Origin: CALMBW01 sp963779645
GTDB taxonomy: Bacteria; Actinomycetota; CADDZG01; WHSQ01
Assembly: GCA_963779645.1 (NCBI GenBank)
Contig: CAVZYX010000005.1
Location: 558,001 to 622,000, forward strand
DNA: 64,000 nucleotides
Reading direction: 5' to 3'
Shown here: positions 55,708 through 64,000 of the stretch, piece after piece
Layout of the letters: each line of letters begins with the position of its first letter
How positions within the stretch are numbered: position 1 is the stretch's first letter
Made by a program: the position numbers and the translations under genes
The notes under the pieces: model-generated
The model's database searches: none
What the model saw: the letters and a program-made list of their open reading frames with translations, nothing else
Told to the model about the DNA's origin: nothing

Positions 55708-58020
55708 TTAGATGGGTGGGCCGCTGCCGGGGTGACGTTTCTTCCTTATCTTTTCGACGTAGAGACAATCGACCTGAGGCGGACCCTCGTCGACCGTGAC
55801 CTTCGCCACCGAAGCTCGATACTTGTATCGATAGTCCCTTACGTACGCCACGAAAGCACCGTCGTCGTCCACCACGTCGGATGCGATGAACTTCCAGGCT
55901 CCTCTAACACGCTTTTCGAAGATCACGGTCTGGTCCAAGAGGCAAGGCTCGTAGCCGTCGAGAACCTTCAGGAAACCATGGAGTCGCAGCTTCTTCTTCC
56001 CCTTCACGGTGTCGTGGTGTCCGTGCAGCACCAACTTGCGCTCATGTTCCTCGATATCGACTTCGTCGTCGTCGTCGGCATCGGTGCAGCCTTGATCGTC
56101 GGGAAAGTCGGTGAGGCCGTCGCCGTCGTTATCGGCACCGTCGGAACAGGCCGGAGTCCCCCCGCCACCAGACTCGTCGTCGTCGTCGGCATCGGTGCAG
56201 CCTTGATCGTCGGGGAAGTCGGTGAGGCCGTCGCCGTCGTTATCGGCACCGTCGGAACAGGCCGGAGTCCCCCCGCCACCAGACTCGTCGTCGTCGTCGG
56301 CATCGGTGCAGCCTTGATCGTCGGGGAAGTCGGTGAGGCCGTCGCCGTCGTTATCGGCACCGTCGGAACACTCTGAGGATGGCTCGGCCTCGATGAAGCT
56401 GGCGGTGACGGATCGATTGCCGGTCAGATGGATCGTGCATTGGCTGGAGGTGTTGCTTGGACCCTCTGAACACGGTCCACTCCATCCGGAGAACTCAGAG
56501 CCATCATCCGGGGTCGCCGTCAAGACTCCCGAACTGTTGTGCGGGTGACTCGCGGAACAGTTCGTCCCACAGTTGATATCCAACCGGGTTGAAGCGACCG
56601 TACCGGTTCCGTTACCGGACTTCACAACTCTTAACTCGAAGTAGGGCGGTGGTGGAGGAGGTGGTGGTGCGGTCTGGAACTCGTAGGCACCAACATCGCA
56701 AGTAGACGTCGCGTCATCGTCGCCATCGACGGGGCGCGGCAGCCCGCGCTGATCAGTCCCGGGGCAACCTCCGCCGGTGCCGGCATCCAGCGCGGGACTT
56801 CCTAGACCGATCGAGTGAGTCTGCGTCGGCCCACCGTTACTCGCGAGGGGGCCGAGTAAAGGATCGGCTGTTTGATCGGGGAAACCCCCAGGGAAGCACG
56901 AGCTATCAGAGTCGAGGTTCCCCCCGCCCGAAGTGATCGGGGACGGACCAGGAAGGAAACAATCACCGCCGGCAACGTGATCAGCGACGATGGTGTTGCT
57001 GGAGTCGATGGTCCCCGTGTTGGCGATTCCGCCTCCGCCTCCAGCGGACGCTGAGTTGCTGCTAAGCGTCACGTTGGTGAGCGTCATCGTTGCACCCAGA
57101 TTCAGAAAACCACCACCGAAGCCGTTGCCGGCTACATCGGCCTGATTGCCCGACAGGGTGGAATTCGTCACAGTCAGCGTTCCGCCGTAGTGAGCAAACC
57201 CCCCGCCATCACCCGCGGTGGCAGTGTTGGATGAGATCGTCGACCCAGTGATCGTCGTTGTCCCTGCCGCCGTATACATGGCACCGCCACCCAATACATC
57301 GCCGTCGGCTGCCCCCGGGCCTTGCGCATCATTGCCGGTCAGCGTCGAGTCGGTGATCACGACCGTGCCTCCATCCACAGCGATCGCCCCGGCTCTGTTG
57401 CCAGACGAGTTGGAAGAAACGGTGGAACCGGTCAGGGTAAGGGTGGCGTTGTTGAAAACCCCCGCGCCCTCAAGTGCCTCGTTAGACGTAACGACGGCGT
57501 TCGTGACGGTTAGGATTCCAGTGTTCCGGATCCCACCCCCGCCTTGGTCGCCCACAACGGCAGGCGTCTGACCGTCGGTAACCGTCAAATCCGAGATGGT
57601 CAACGAGGCTAGGGCGAGCACATCGAACACGCGGTCGATATCGTCGGCATCCACGGTAGTGGATCCCGCTCCGGCTCCCTGGATCGTCAGACCCGCTGGA
57701 TCCGTCACATCGAGATCGCCGGTGGCGGCCGCGTCCTCTCCCGTACCCCCAACCGAAAGCGTGTAGGTCCCCGCGCCAAGTGTGATGGTGTCGGCACCCG
57801 CTCCCCCAACACATGCGTCCTCCGCCCCGTTGCTATCGGTATTCGCAGAGATGATCGCTTCACGTAGCGAGCAGGTCGCGTTGTCCGTCGCCTCGTCCGC
57901 AAGTGTGTTCACCGAGATGGTGGCCGCCAGAGCATCTGAGCTCGTCAAGACAATGTCTATCGCCAACAAGACGATGACGAGGAGAACCGCCGAGGTCCTC
58001 CGACTCAACGATACGCGCAT
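55708..58020 (-). CDS. CSLREA-domain secreted beta-helix protein with Asp-rich tandem repeats
   Basis: A 770-residue exported protein. The signal peptide is followed by the CSLREA domain (SVNTLADEATDNATCSLREAIISAN) and a right-handed parallel beta-helix (about 65-430, with many TLTGSTVSSN-type turns and a GDCFLPGPSP edge). A divergent Big-like or lectin-like part follows. Residues about 550-660 are three copies of a 37-residue unit (CSDGADNDGDGLTDFP...), a calcium-binding, thrombospondin-type-3-like repeat. A C-terminal region of about 110 residues (KLVLHGHHDTVKGKKKLRLHGFL) is rich in Lys and His. It is probably an adhesin or surface enzyme. Confidence 0.87.
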   Translation of the reverse strand: MRVSLSRRTSAVLLVIVLLAIDIVLTSSDALAATISVNTLADEATDNATCSLREAIISANTDSNGAEDACVGGAGADTITLGAGTYTLSVGGTGEDAAATGDLDVTDPAGLTIQGAGAGSTTVDADDIDRVFDVLALASLTISDLTVTDGQTPAVVGDQGGGGIRNTGILTVTNAVVTSNEALEGAGVFNNATLTLTGSTVSSNSSGNRAGAIAVDGGTVVITDSTLTGNDAQGPGAADGDVLGGGAMYTAAGTTTITGSTISSNTATAGDGGGFAHYGGTLTVTNSTLSGNQADVAGNGFGGGFLNLGATMTLTNVTLSSNSASAGGGGGIANTGTIDSSNTIVADHVAGGDCFLPGPSPITSGGGNLDSDSSCFPGGFPDQTADPLLGPLASNGGPTQTHSIGLGSPALDAGTGGGCPGTDQRGLPRPVDGDDDATSTCDVGAYEFQTAPPPPPPPPYFELRVVKSGNGTGTVASTRLDINCGTNCSASHPHNSSGVLTATPDDGSEFSGWSGPCSEGPSNTSSQCTIHLTGNRSVTASFIEAEPSSECSDGADNDGDGLTDFPDDQGCTDADDDDESGGGGTPACSDGADNDGDGLTDFPDDQGCTDADDDDESGGGGTPACSDGADNDGDGLTDFPDDQGCTDADDDDEVDIEEHERKLVLHGHHDTVKGKKKLRLHGFLKVLDGYEPCLLDQTVIFEKRVRGAWKFIASDVVDDDGAFVAYVRDYRYKYRASVAKVTVDEGPPQVDCLYVEKIRKKRHPGSGPPI
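56068..56373. repeat. Three tandem 111-bp repeats inside the CSLREA gene
   Basis: The string GTCGGCATCGGTGCAGCC recurs at 111-bp spacing (start near 56074, 56185, 56296). The copies are nearly identical at DNA level, unlike the protein's other parts, which indicates recent duplication or slippage. Each codes one calcium-binding unit. Confidence 0.85.
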
Positions 58021-58196
58021 TGCACCCTCCGCCTGTTATTCAGCCCGTCCCAGGACCGATTTGTCCTTCAAGGTCGAATCTATGAGTCGTCAGACTGACC
58101 CGCAATAAGGAAAATAGGCAGCCCACCATCCGCCCATGACTAGTTCTGGAGCGCCAAGGCCTGTCTCAACCAGACGTGGACGCCACCGCCGGGCGA

Positions 58197-58793
58197 TCAT
58201 TCCACCGGTTGGAGGGAACCATCCATCACGTAGCCGAGGGCATCTTCTGGAGAGGGATCGAACACCTCGATCTGATACTCGAAATCGGGAAAAGCTACGA
58301 AGACGCTGGTGGCCGGCTCGCCGACGTACGCGATCCCGCCTCCCTCGAACCTGATGACGGGGGAGTCGATCCGCCGCGCCCCTCCCAAGGTTTCGTCGAA
58401 AGCATCCGGTAATGGGTACGTGCCGACCGTGAGGAAGGAATCTGCAGGATCGGAATCGGCCCCCGGCAGGTACCGGATGAAGAACCGACCGTCGCTCGTG
58501 ATCGTGGTCTCGTAGGTATCCGAGGAACCGGGCCCTGCCCAGTAGATCGGGTGTTCCAGTCGACCCGCCAGCAGCGAGAGATCATCGGCGGACATGATCG
58601 TCGGGGTCCCAGGAAGCAAGATCAGACTCTGCTGCCCCCCGGATGTGGTTGGTGGGGCCTCCCTCGCGGGTCTAACCAGAAGGGCGATCGAAGCCCCCAG
58701 GACGGCAGCAAGTAACAGAGCGCCAGCGCTCTTCCAGAAGCGACGATCCAGGTGAGGTCGTCTTGACTGCAGGACATTTCCTGTCGCGGTCAT
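58197..58793 (-). CDS. Membrane-anchored protein of unknown function
   Basis: A 198-residue protein from the ATG at 58793. One helix near residues 20-40 (SAGALLLAAVLGASIALLV) is followed by an extracytoplasmic beta-rich domain (IYWAGPGSSDTYETTITSDGRFFIRYLPGADS; FAFPDFEYQIEVFDPSPEDALGYV). The pattern with DLSLLAGRLEHPIYW near its start recurs in actinobacterial hypothetical proteins. The function is not known. Confidence 0.6.
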   Translation of the reverse strand: MTATGNVLQSRRPHLDRRFWKSAGALLLAAVLGASIALLVRPAREAPPTTSGGQQSLILLPGTPTIMSADDLSLLAGRLEHPIYWAGPGSSDTYETTITSDGRFFIRYLPGADSDPADSFLTVGTYPLPDAFDETLGGARRIDSPVIRFEGGGIAYVGEPATSVFVAFPDFEYQIEVFDPSPEDALGYVMDGSLQPVE

Positions 58794-60130
58794 CCATAAC
58801 AACGTTCAATCTAACGGGTCCTCCGAACGATCTTTTCGATCTACAGCGCGCTTACGCAGATGATGCCGATCGAGAAGCTCTGGGCCGACAACGCTCCGTT
58901 GTGGATCGTGAAGGTCCACGAGGTATCGGACGTGTCGGCTATCGATGCCCTGACCCTGACGGCTGAGTCAGTGTTGCTGAATCCGCCACTCAGTACCTTC
59001 TTCCCCGAGGGACAGTTGTAAGTGATCGTCCGAACCGAGCCGGCTGCCATCGCCGATCCACCCGAGGACAGGTTCCCCGTGAAGTTGCCCGCCGGCGGGT
59101 TGAGAGCTACGAAGCGCTCGTAGCCGGAGACGCCTGCAGCTCCTGTAGGTCCTGCAGGCCCCTGGGGGCCAGTAGGTCCGGCGGGTCCTTGGGGTCCTTG
59201 TGGCCCTTGAGGTCCTTCGGGTCCTTCTGGTCCAGCGGGACCGGTTGCTCCTGTTGCACCCGTTGCTCCCGCAGGCCCCTGAGGTCCGATCGGTCCGTCT
59301 GCCCCTTGAGGACCCTGAGGGCCAGTGGGCCCTTGGGCTCCAGTTGTTCCGGTTGCCCCCTGGGGACCGGCAGGACCCTGCGGTCCGGTCGCACCGGTGG
59401 CCCCGGTATCGCCCTGGGGGCCTTGCGGACCGGTCGCGCCGGTTGCACCCGTTGCGCCAGGGTCGCCTTGAGGACCCTGCGGACCGGTCGCACCGGTGGC
59501 CCCGGTATCGCCCTGGGGGCCTTGCGGACCGGTCGCGCCGGTTGCACCAGTTGCGCCTGTGTCACCTTGAGGTCCCTGGGGACCGGTCGCGCCGGCGGGT
59601 CCCTGAGGGCCGGTCGTGCCAGGGTCGCCTTGAGGACCCTGCGGTCCGGTCGCACCGGTGGCCCCGGTATCGCCCTGGGGGCCTTGCGGACCGGTCGCGC
59701 CGGTTGCACCAGTTGCGCCTGTGTCACCTTGAGGTCCCTGGGGACCGGTCGCGCCGGCGGGTCCCTGAGGGCCGGTCGTGCCAGGGTCACCTTGGGGACC
59801 CTGCGGGCCTACTGGTCCCGGATCGCCTTGTAGACCTTGGGCCCCATCGGCACCATCAGCTTACCATCGGCACCGGCGGGTCCCTGTGATCCGGTCGCAC
59901 CCGTGGCACCGGTCGGGCCAGGATCGCCTTGGGGACCTTGTGGTCCGGCGGGTCCCTGTGATCCGGTCGCACCCGTGGCACCGGTCGGGCCAGGATCGCC
60001 TTGGGGACCTTGTGGTCCGGCGGGTCGCGACCGGTTGCACCCGTGGCACCGGTCGGGCCAGGATCGCCTTGGGGACCTTGTGGTCCGGCGGGTCCCTGTG
60101 ATCCGGTCGCACCCGTGGCACCGGTCGGGC

Positions 60131-60509
60131 CAGGATCGCCTTGGGGACCTTGAGCTCCCGTCGCGCCCGTTGCGCCCGGTGGTCCGGCAGGACCCTGGTC
60201 TCCCGTTGCCCCCATCTCGCCCTGAGGACCTTGGGCTCCATCGGCACCATCGGCACCATCGGCACCTGGAGCTCCATCGACCCCGTCTTCACCATCTGCT
60301 CCGTCGGCACCCGGAGGGCCCTGGGGACCCTGGGCTCCGGTCGCACCGGTGGCTCCGTCGGCACCTGGAGCTCCATCGACACCGTCTTCACCATCTGCGC
60401 CGTCGGCACCGGCGGATCCTTGAGGTCCGGCAGGTCCCTGAGGGCCGGCGGGTCCGGCAGGACCCTGATCACCGGTCGCGCCCATTTCACCTTGAGGACC
60501 CTGCGGGCC
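60131..60509. repeat. 379-bp perfect direct repeat, first copy
   Basis: This block is identical to 60716-61094, offset 585 bp, and codes a long Gly-X-Y stretch with the repeated unit GADGADGEDGVDGAPGADG. Identity over this length in GC-rich DNA implies a very recent duplication, gene conversion or an assembly artefact. Confidence 0.9.
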
Positions 60510-60715
60510 TTGCGGGCCTTCGGCGCCATCCGCGCCGGCGGGCCCCTGGGCGCCATCTGCTCCGTTCGCACCGGCGGGGCCTTGGGGACCTTGAGCTCCC
60601 GTCGCCCCGGTTGCACCCTGCGGTCCGGTGGGACCCGTTGCTCCTGGATCGCCCTGGGGACCTTGTGGTCCGGCGGGTCACCGGTTGACCCGGGGCCCAG
60701 TGGCACCGGTTGCAC

Positions 60716-61094
60716 CAGGATCGCCTTGGGGACCTTGAGCTCCCGTCGCGCCCGTTGCGCCCGGTGGTCCGGCAGGACCCTGGTCTCCCGTTGCCCCCAT
60801 CTCGCCCTGAGGACCTTGGGCTCCATCGGCACCATCGGCACCATCGGCACCTGGAGCTCCATCGACCCCGTCTTCACCATCTGCTCCGTCGGCACCCGGA
60901 GGGCCCTGGGGACCCTGGGCTCCGGTCGCACCGGTGGCTCCGTCGGCACCTGGAGCTCCATCGACACCGTCTTCACCATCTGCGCCGTCGGCACCGGCGG
61001 ATCCTTGAGGTCCGGCAGGTCCCTGAGGGCCGGCGGGTCCGGCAGGACCCTGATCACCGGTCGCGCCCATTTCACCTTGAGGACCCTGCGGGCC
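60716..61094. repeat. 379-bp perfect direct repeat, second copy
   Basis: Identical to 60131-60509. The two copies differ in what follows: TTGCGGGCCTT after the first, GGCGGGGCCCTG after the second, so it is not a simple tandem array. Confidence 0.9.
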
Positions 61095-62266
61095 GGCGGG
61101 GCCCTGTGGACCAGTCGCCCCCGTTGCACCTGAAGGGCCAGCAGGACCTTGGGGGCCGGTCGCTCCGGTTGCACCCGTAGGGCCCTGGGCGCCGGTCGCG
61201 CCGGCAGGCCCAGCAGGTCCCGTAGGTCCCGTAGGTCCTTGGGCTCCCGTCGCGCCAGTATCACCTTGTGGTCCCGTCGCGCCAGTAGGTCCGGCAGGTC
61301 CTTGTGGTCCGGTTGCTCCAGTTGCTCCGGTCGCTCCGGTCTCTCCAGCAGGTCCAGCAGGTCCTTGGGGGCCGGCAGGTCCTGGGGGACCGGCGGGACC
61401 GGCGGGTCCTATCGGGCCGGCGGGACCTTGCGGACCCTGCGGTCCGGGTGGGCCAACGTTTCCGCCACCCTGGCTATTGCCGGAGTTGCTGTCGCCGTCG
61501 TCATCGCCGCCGCCGCCGTTGTTGCTGTCGTCGTCGTCATCGTCATTGCCGCCGCCGCCGTTGCTTCGTCGTCGTCATCGCTGTGGCTGCCGCCATGATT
61601 ACCGTCGCTGCCCTCGTCGTCGTCATCATCGTCGTCGCCACCATCGGCGTCGTCGTCATCGCCATCATCATCGTCGTCGTCGTCATCGTTGCCCGCCCAC
61701 GACCATGTACCGGCTGGGCCAGGGGGACCAGCAGGTCCGGTCGCGCCGGTGTCGCCTTTGGGTCCCTGCGCTCCGGTGGCCCCTTGGGGACCAGCGACGC
61801 CTTGAGGACCTTGGAGGCCAGTGGGGCCGATCGCGCCCTTGGCTCCCGTGTCGCCCTTGGCTCCCGTGTCGCCCTTGGCACCCTTGGCCCCGGCTACACC
61901 CTGGGGACCCTGAGGGCCGGCGGGTCCGGCGGGACCTATTGCACCGGTTGCACCCTTGGGTCCTGCCGGTCCGGCAGGACCGGTTGAGCCTTTGGGCCCG
62001 GCGGGGCCTTGCGGTCCGACGGGTCCCGGTGGACCCTGTGGACCCGCTGGTCCCTGGGAACCGTTGCCTCCGGCCTTGAAGACGATCGGCGCTTCCTCGG
62101 TCTTGCATCCGGTCAGATCGATGATGTTGGTCAGTGGGTTAAGCAGACGAACGGTGCCGTCAGATCTATCAACACACGCCGTCGTTGTAGCAGCCTGCGA
62201 TACCCCGCTAAATGCGAAGGAGGCGTAGAAAAGAACAACCGCAACTATGAGACCGCGAAGTTTCAT

Positions 62267-62488
62267 GCTTGAACCAAGAACCTCCTCAAAAGCCCCTCAA
62301 GGACTCAAGCCTGAACCCAAGTTCGTAGCTTCACAAGAGAGGAGACCTACGTAGTTGCACGTAGTTTCAGAGCGACCGGGCGATTTGCCGGCCCTGGGTC
62401 GGAATCGATCCGGCATCCCTGGGACCGATGCAGCCTCGACCCTTAGCCCCGAAGCGTTGCCCAAGCCTCTTGGTGGTGTGAAGGCGCC
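62267..62488 (-). promoter_or_regulatory. Leader and promoter region of the collagen-like gene
   Basis: A 222-bp region between the collagen-like gene and the LVIVD gene. It has a tandem ACGTAGTT repeat at 62349-62356 and 62359-62366 (10-bp period), and GC-rich arms around 62375-62400 (GGGCGATT, GCCGGCCC). A Shine-Dalgarno site (GAGGAGG) precedes the ATG. Confidence 0.5.
62349..62366. promoter_or_regulatory. Tandem ACGTAGTT repeat (10-bp period)
   Basis: ACGTAGTTGC followed by ACGTAGTTTC, on one helical face, 83-100 bp upstream of the collagen-like gene. Typical of tandem regulator half-sites; the regulator is unknown. Confidence 0.5.
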
Positions 62489-63663
62489 CTAGAAATCGCC
62501 GGTGTACTTGATGATGTCGAGGCCGCGGTTGTAGTCGAGTGAGTAGATGATGCGGTCGGTAACCCAGTAGGCCGCACCAGACATCCCGGCCCACGGCATG
62601 AAGTAGCCGACCTCTTTGATCTTCCCGTTAGAAGCGACGTCCATGATCCGAACGCCGTGCTCGAAACGGCTGTGGGCGACGATCCCGCCATTCGGAACGT
62701 CGGATGCAGCTCGAGCCAGTGCGACGAACATCCGCCCTGGTTCGCGGCCGGCTTACCGTCGATGTAAGTACCGTTCGTCTCATAGTGGCGATCGAGGATC
62801 GGACCGATCTTGCCTGTTTTCTTCCAGTCGGAGACATCGAACGTCATCATGTGACCGTTGGTCTTTGCGCCGCAGCGGGCAACGAAGTTCGCCTCGCTAC
62901 CAGCGACGAAGATCGAGTCATCGCCACCGTTCGCCCAACGCGCTGAGTGAAGAACGGAAACGTCCGTGATCGGGTCGGAGATGGCCAGCAGTTTGGGGTT
63001 GGCCGGGTTCTTGCGAGCGTCAAGAAGCATCATGGGGTTGCTGGCCGTGAGCACAAGACCGTTGCCAAGGTCCTCTACGTCGTGGCCGCTCTGAGCCGGC
63101 TTCCCGTCGCCCCACTTCGTCTTCAGAAGTTTGGGCTTCGCAGGATTACGGATGTCGATGATCTGTCCGTTCGAGTTGTAGACGTATTTGCAATCGAGGA
63201 TGCAGCTGGATGTGTGCGAGCCTGCACCCGGAAGCGTTCCGATGATGACCGGGTTCGACTTGTCCTCGACATCGATCACATAGAGGGCGTTCGTTCCGAC
63301 ACGAGCCTGTCCGTCGGCCGAAGCAGTCACCTGGTTCGGCACAACGATCACTTTCTCGTTGCCGTCGAGGTCTTCGCGAGAGAGGAGCCACTCCTGCGGC
63401 ATGGGAACGAAACCGGTCAGTTGAGGGTTCTCCGGCGTGGTGATGTCGAAGATCATGACCTTGTTCTGGTCGTTCGCGTAGAAGTAGTCGCCGATCACGC
63501 GGCCCCCGACCCCGTCTTGGGCGATCGGCAGATGCATGATGAACTCGACGTTGTCTGACGTGACGCCACCCGGACCCGGGCCGGCCGGCGAGGGAGTCCC
63601 GGTAGCCACCGGGGCAAGACTCGCGAACAGCATCGTTGCTGCAACTAGGGCTAACTTGCGCAT
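62489..63663 (-). pseudogene. LVIVD-repeat secreted protein gene with a single frame break
   Basis: Residues of about 1-305 (signal peptide, then FDITTPENPQLTGFVPMPQEW, VIDVEDKSNPVIIGTLPGAGSH, IIDIRNPAKPKLL, LLDARKNPANPKLL) show LVIVD-type propeller repeats. Near 62690-62715, after SSHWLELHPT, the frame changes and the homologous ending continues as NGGIVAHSRFEHGVRIMDVASNGKIKEVGYF, then YWVTDRIIYSLDYNRGLDIIKYTGDF. One base gained or lost explains it. Related proteins are secreted beta-propellers of unknown function. It may still be a functional gene if this is a sequencing indel. Confidence 0.78.
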
Positions 63664-63790
63664 CTCCTGGGCCTCCGAGCTGGGTGAATTTCTGACTGGT
63701 TCCCATGGAGATTCGCCCCTGTGAGGTGGTTCCCTGCCCCTGCCGATGCCTCATACAGGGCATGGATGTCGAAGCAAATAGGGTCGCCTC

Positions 63791-64000
63791 ATGGAAACTT
63801 GGCACGGGGTCGATTCTCTTCGCGTTGTACGAAACTTCAGTTCCCAACCGATCGCAGATGAACAACTCATGCGGATCGTCCATGCTGGACGGCGCGCCGG
63901 GAGCTCTAAGAACCTCCAGCGGTGGGCCTTCGTATTAGTACGCGATCGCGCTCGGCTGGAAGAACTCTCGAAGGCGGGTCCCTTCGCCGGGCACATCGCA
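63791..64000 (+). CDS. N-terminal part of a nitroreductase-family protein
   Basis: The frame is open to the right edge, and only 70 residues are visible. The start METWHGVDSLRVVRNFSSQPIADEQLMRIVHAGRRAGSSKNLQRWAFVLVRD is the typical nitroreductase pattern: RSxRxF-like (RVVRNF), then the FMN-binding AGxxAPSxxNxQPW-like segment (AGRRAGSSKNLQRWAF). It is divergent from the LVIVD gene, with 127 bp between starts. The enzyme would bind FMN and use NAD(P)H; the substrate is unknown. Confidence 0.88.
   Translation, partial: METWHGVDSLRVVRNFSSQPIADEQLMRIVHAGRRAGSSKNLQRWAFVLVRDRARLEELSKAGPFAGHIA

Larger units (their letters stand above)
58841..62266 (-). pseudogene. Giant collagen-like secreted protein gene with several frame breaks
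   Basis: The start (signal peptide MKLRGLIVAVVLFYASFAFSGVSQAA, then a Cys-containing 45-residue domain ending DLTGC) and the end (VSGYERFVALNPPAGNFTGNLSSGGSA, VRTITYNCPSGKKVLSGGFSN, SFSIGIICVSAL) are in one gene of about 1,140 codons whose body is Gly-X-Y repeats, with an Asp/His-rich insert near 61590-61690. The collagen frame shifts at about 61575, is stopped at 60677-60679 (TGA), and shifts again near 60015 and 59860. Repeats explain both assembly errors and recombination. Around the breaks the Gly-X-Y pattern continues, so the protein was recently intact. Such proteins form trimeric surface fibres. Confidence 0.75.

Noticed and set aside
59107..61264. Long frames in this region on both strands (Pro/Arg-rich or Arg/Gly/Ser-rich products)
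   Set aside because: They are out-of-frame readings of the collagen repeats; only the Gly-X-Y frame has a signal peptide and a folded C-terminal domain.
59100..62050. Regular short repeats that might be taken for a CRISPR array or a minisatellite locus
   Set aside because: The repeats are in frame as Gly-X-Y codons, with no spacers of constant length between identical repeats and no cas genes nearby.

Overview
The window comes from a high-GC Gram-positive bacterium, most likely a deep-branching or uncultured member of the Actinomycetota. Supporting markers are a WhiB iron-sulphur regulator, a bacterial proteasome activator ending in GQYL, a SenX3/RegX3/PhoU-type phosphate control locus, a pair of ArsA-like ATPases of the kind found near whiB4 in mycobacteria, an LPxTG-type surface protein and many GTG starts. 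The SRP RNA is the large form with an Alu domain, unlike the short form typical of Streptomyces and Mycobacterium. No rRNA, phage, CRISPR array or transposase gene was seen.

Layout. 0-12 kb: truncated hypothetical gene, PucR-type regulator, selB, a YbdK-type carboxylate-amine ligase, an MFS protein, a secreted CocE-type hydrolase, and a slipin/NfeD pair. 12-20 kb: ArsA-like ATPase pair, orphan SdhC-like protein, split-barrel protein, whiB, CopC/CopD-like copper genes. 20-27 kb: STAS protein and PP2C phosphatase, a phosphoesterase, a secreted EEP-family nuclease-like protein, a DUF4012 protein, two paralogous secreted proteins. 27-36 kb: phosphate regulon (phoU, divergent sensor kinase and response regulator, convergent pstSCAB) with two recognisable PHO boxes. 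36-47 kb: tRNA-Pro, repeat-rich LPFTG surface protein, lysC-asd-kinase operon, HD-GYP protein, dnaX-ybaB-recR with the SRP RNA upstream, tRNA-Ser, Pit/DUF47. 47-56 kb: three more tRNAs, tadA, a sugar-dehydrogenase-like protein, bpa, an S1 protease, a TetR/hydrolase pair, azlCD, a methyltransferase relic, copZ-csoR with its operator. 56-64 kb: a CSLREA beta-helix protein, a giant collagen-like gene with several frame breaks, an LVIVD-type secreted protein, and the start of a nitroreductase running off the edge.

The most unusual content is a family of elements placed exactly at gene 3' ends. Two are about 1.1 kb and carry one gene each, an AbiEi-like winged helix joined to a Vsr/DUF559-like nuclease-fold domain, bounded by long terminal inverted repeats that begin at the stop codons of the two convergent host genes. 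A 167-bp empty version and three solitary ends are also present. Their termini contain short hairpins. No transposase or AbiEii toxin accompanies them. They look like a minimal, site-discriminating mobile or domesticated system.

A second repeat family, an imperfect palindrome of about 58 bp, occurs three times between genes. From 48 kb onward, single-base frame breaks affect several genes (PGPGW-domain gene, bpa, collagen-like gene, LVIVD gene). This points either to sequencing indels or to local decay.
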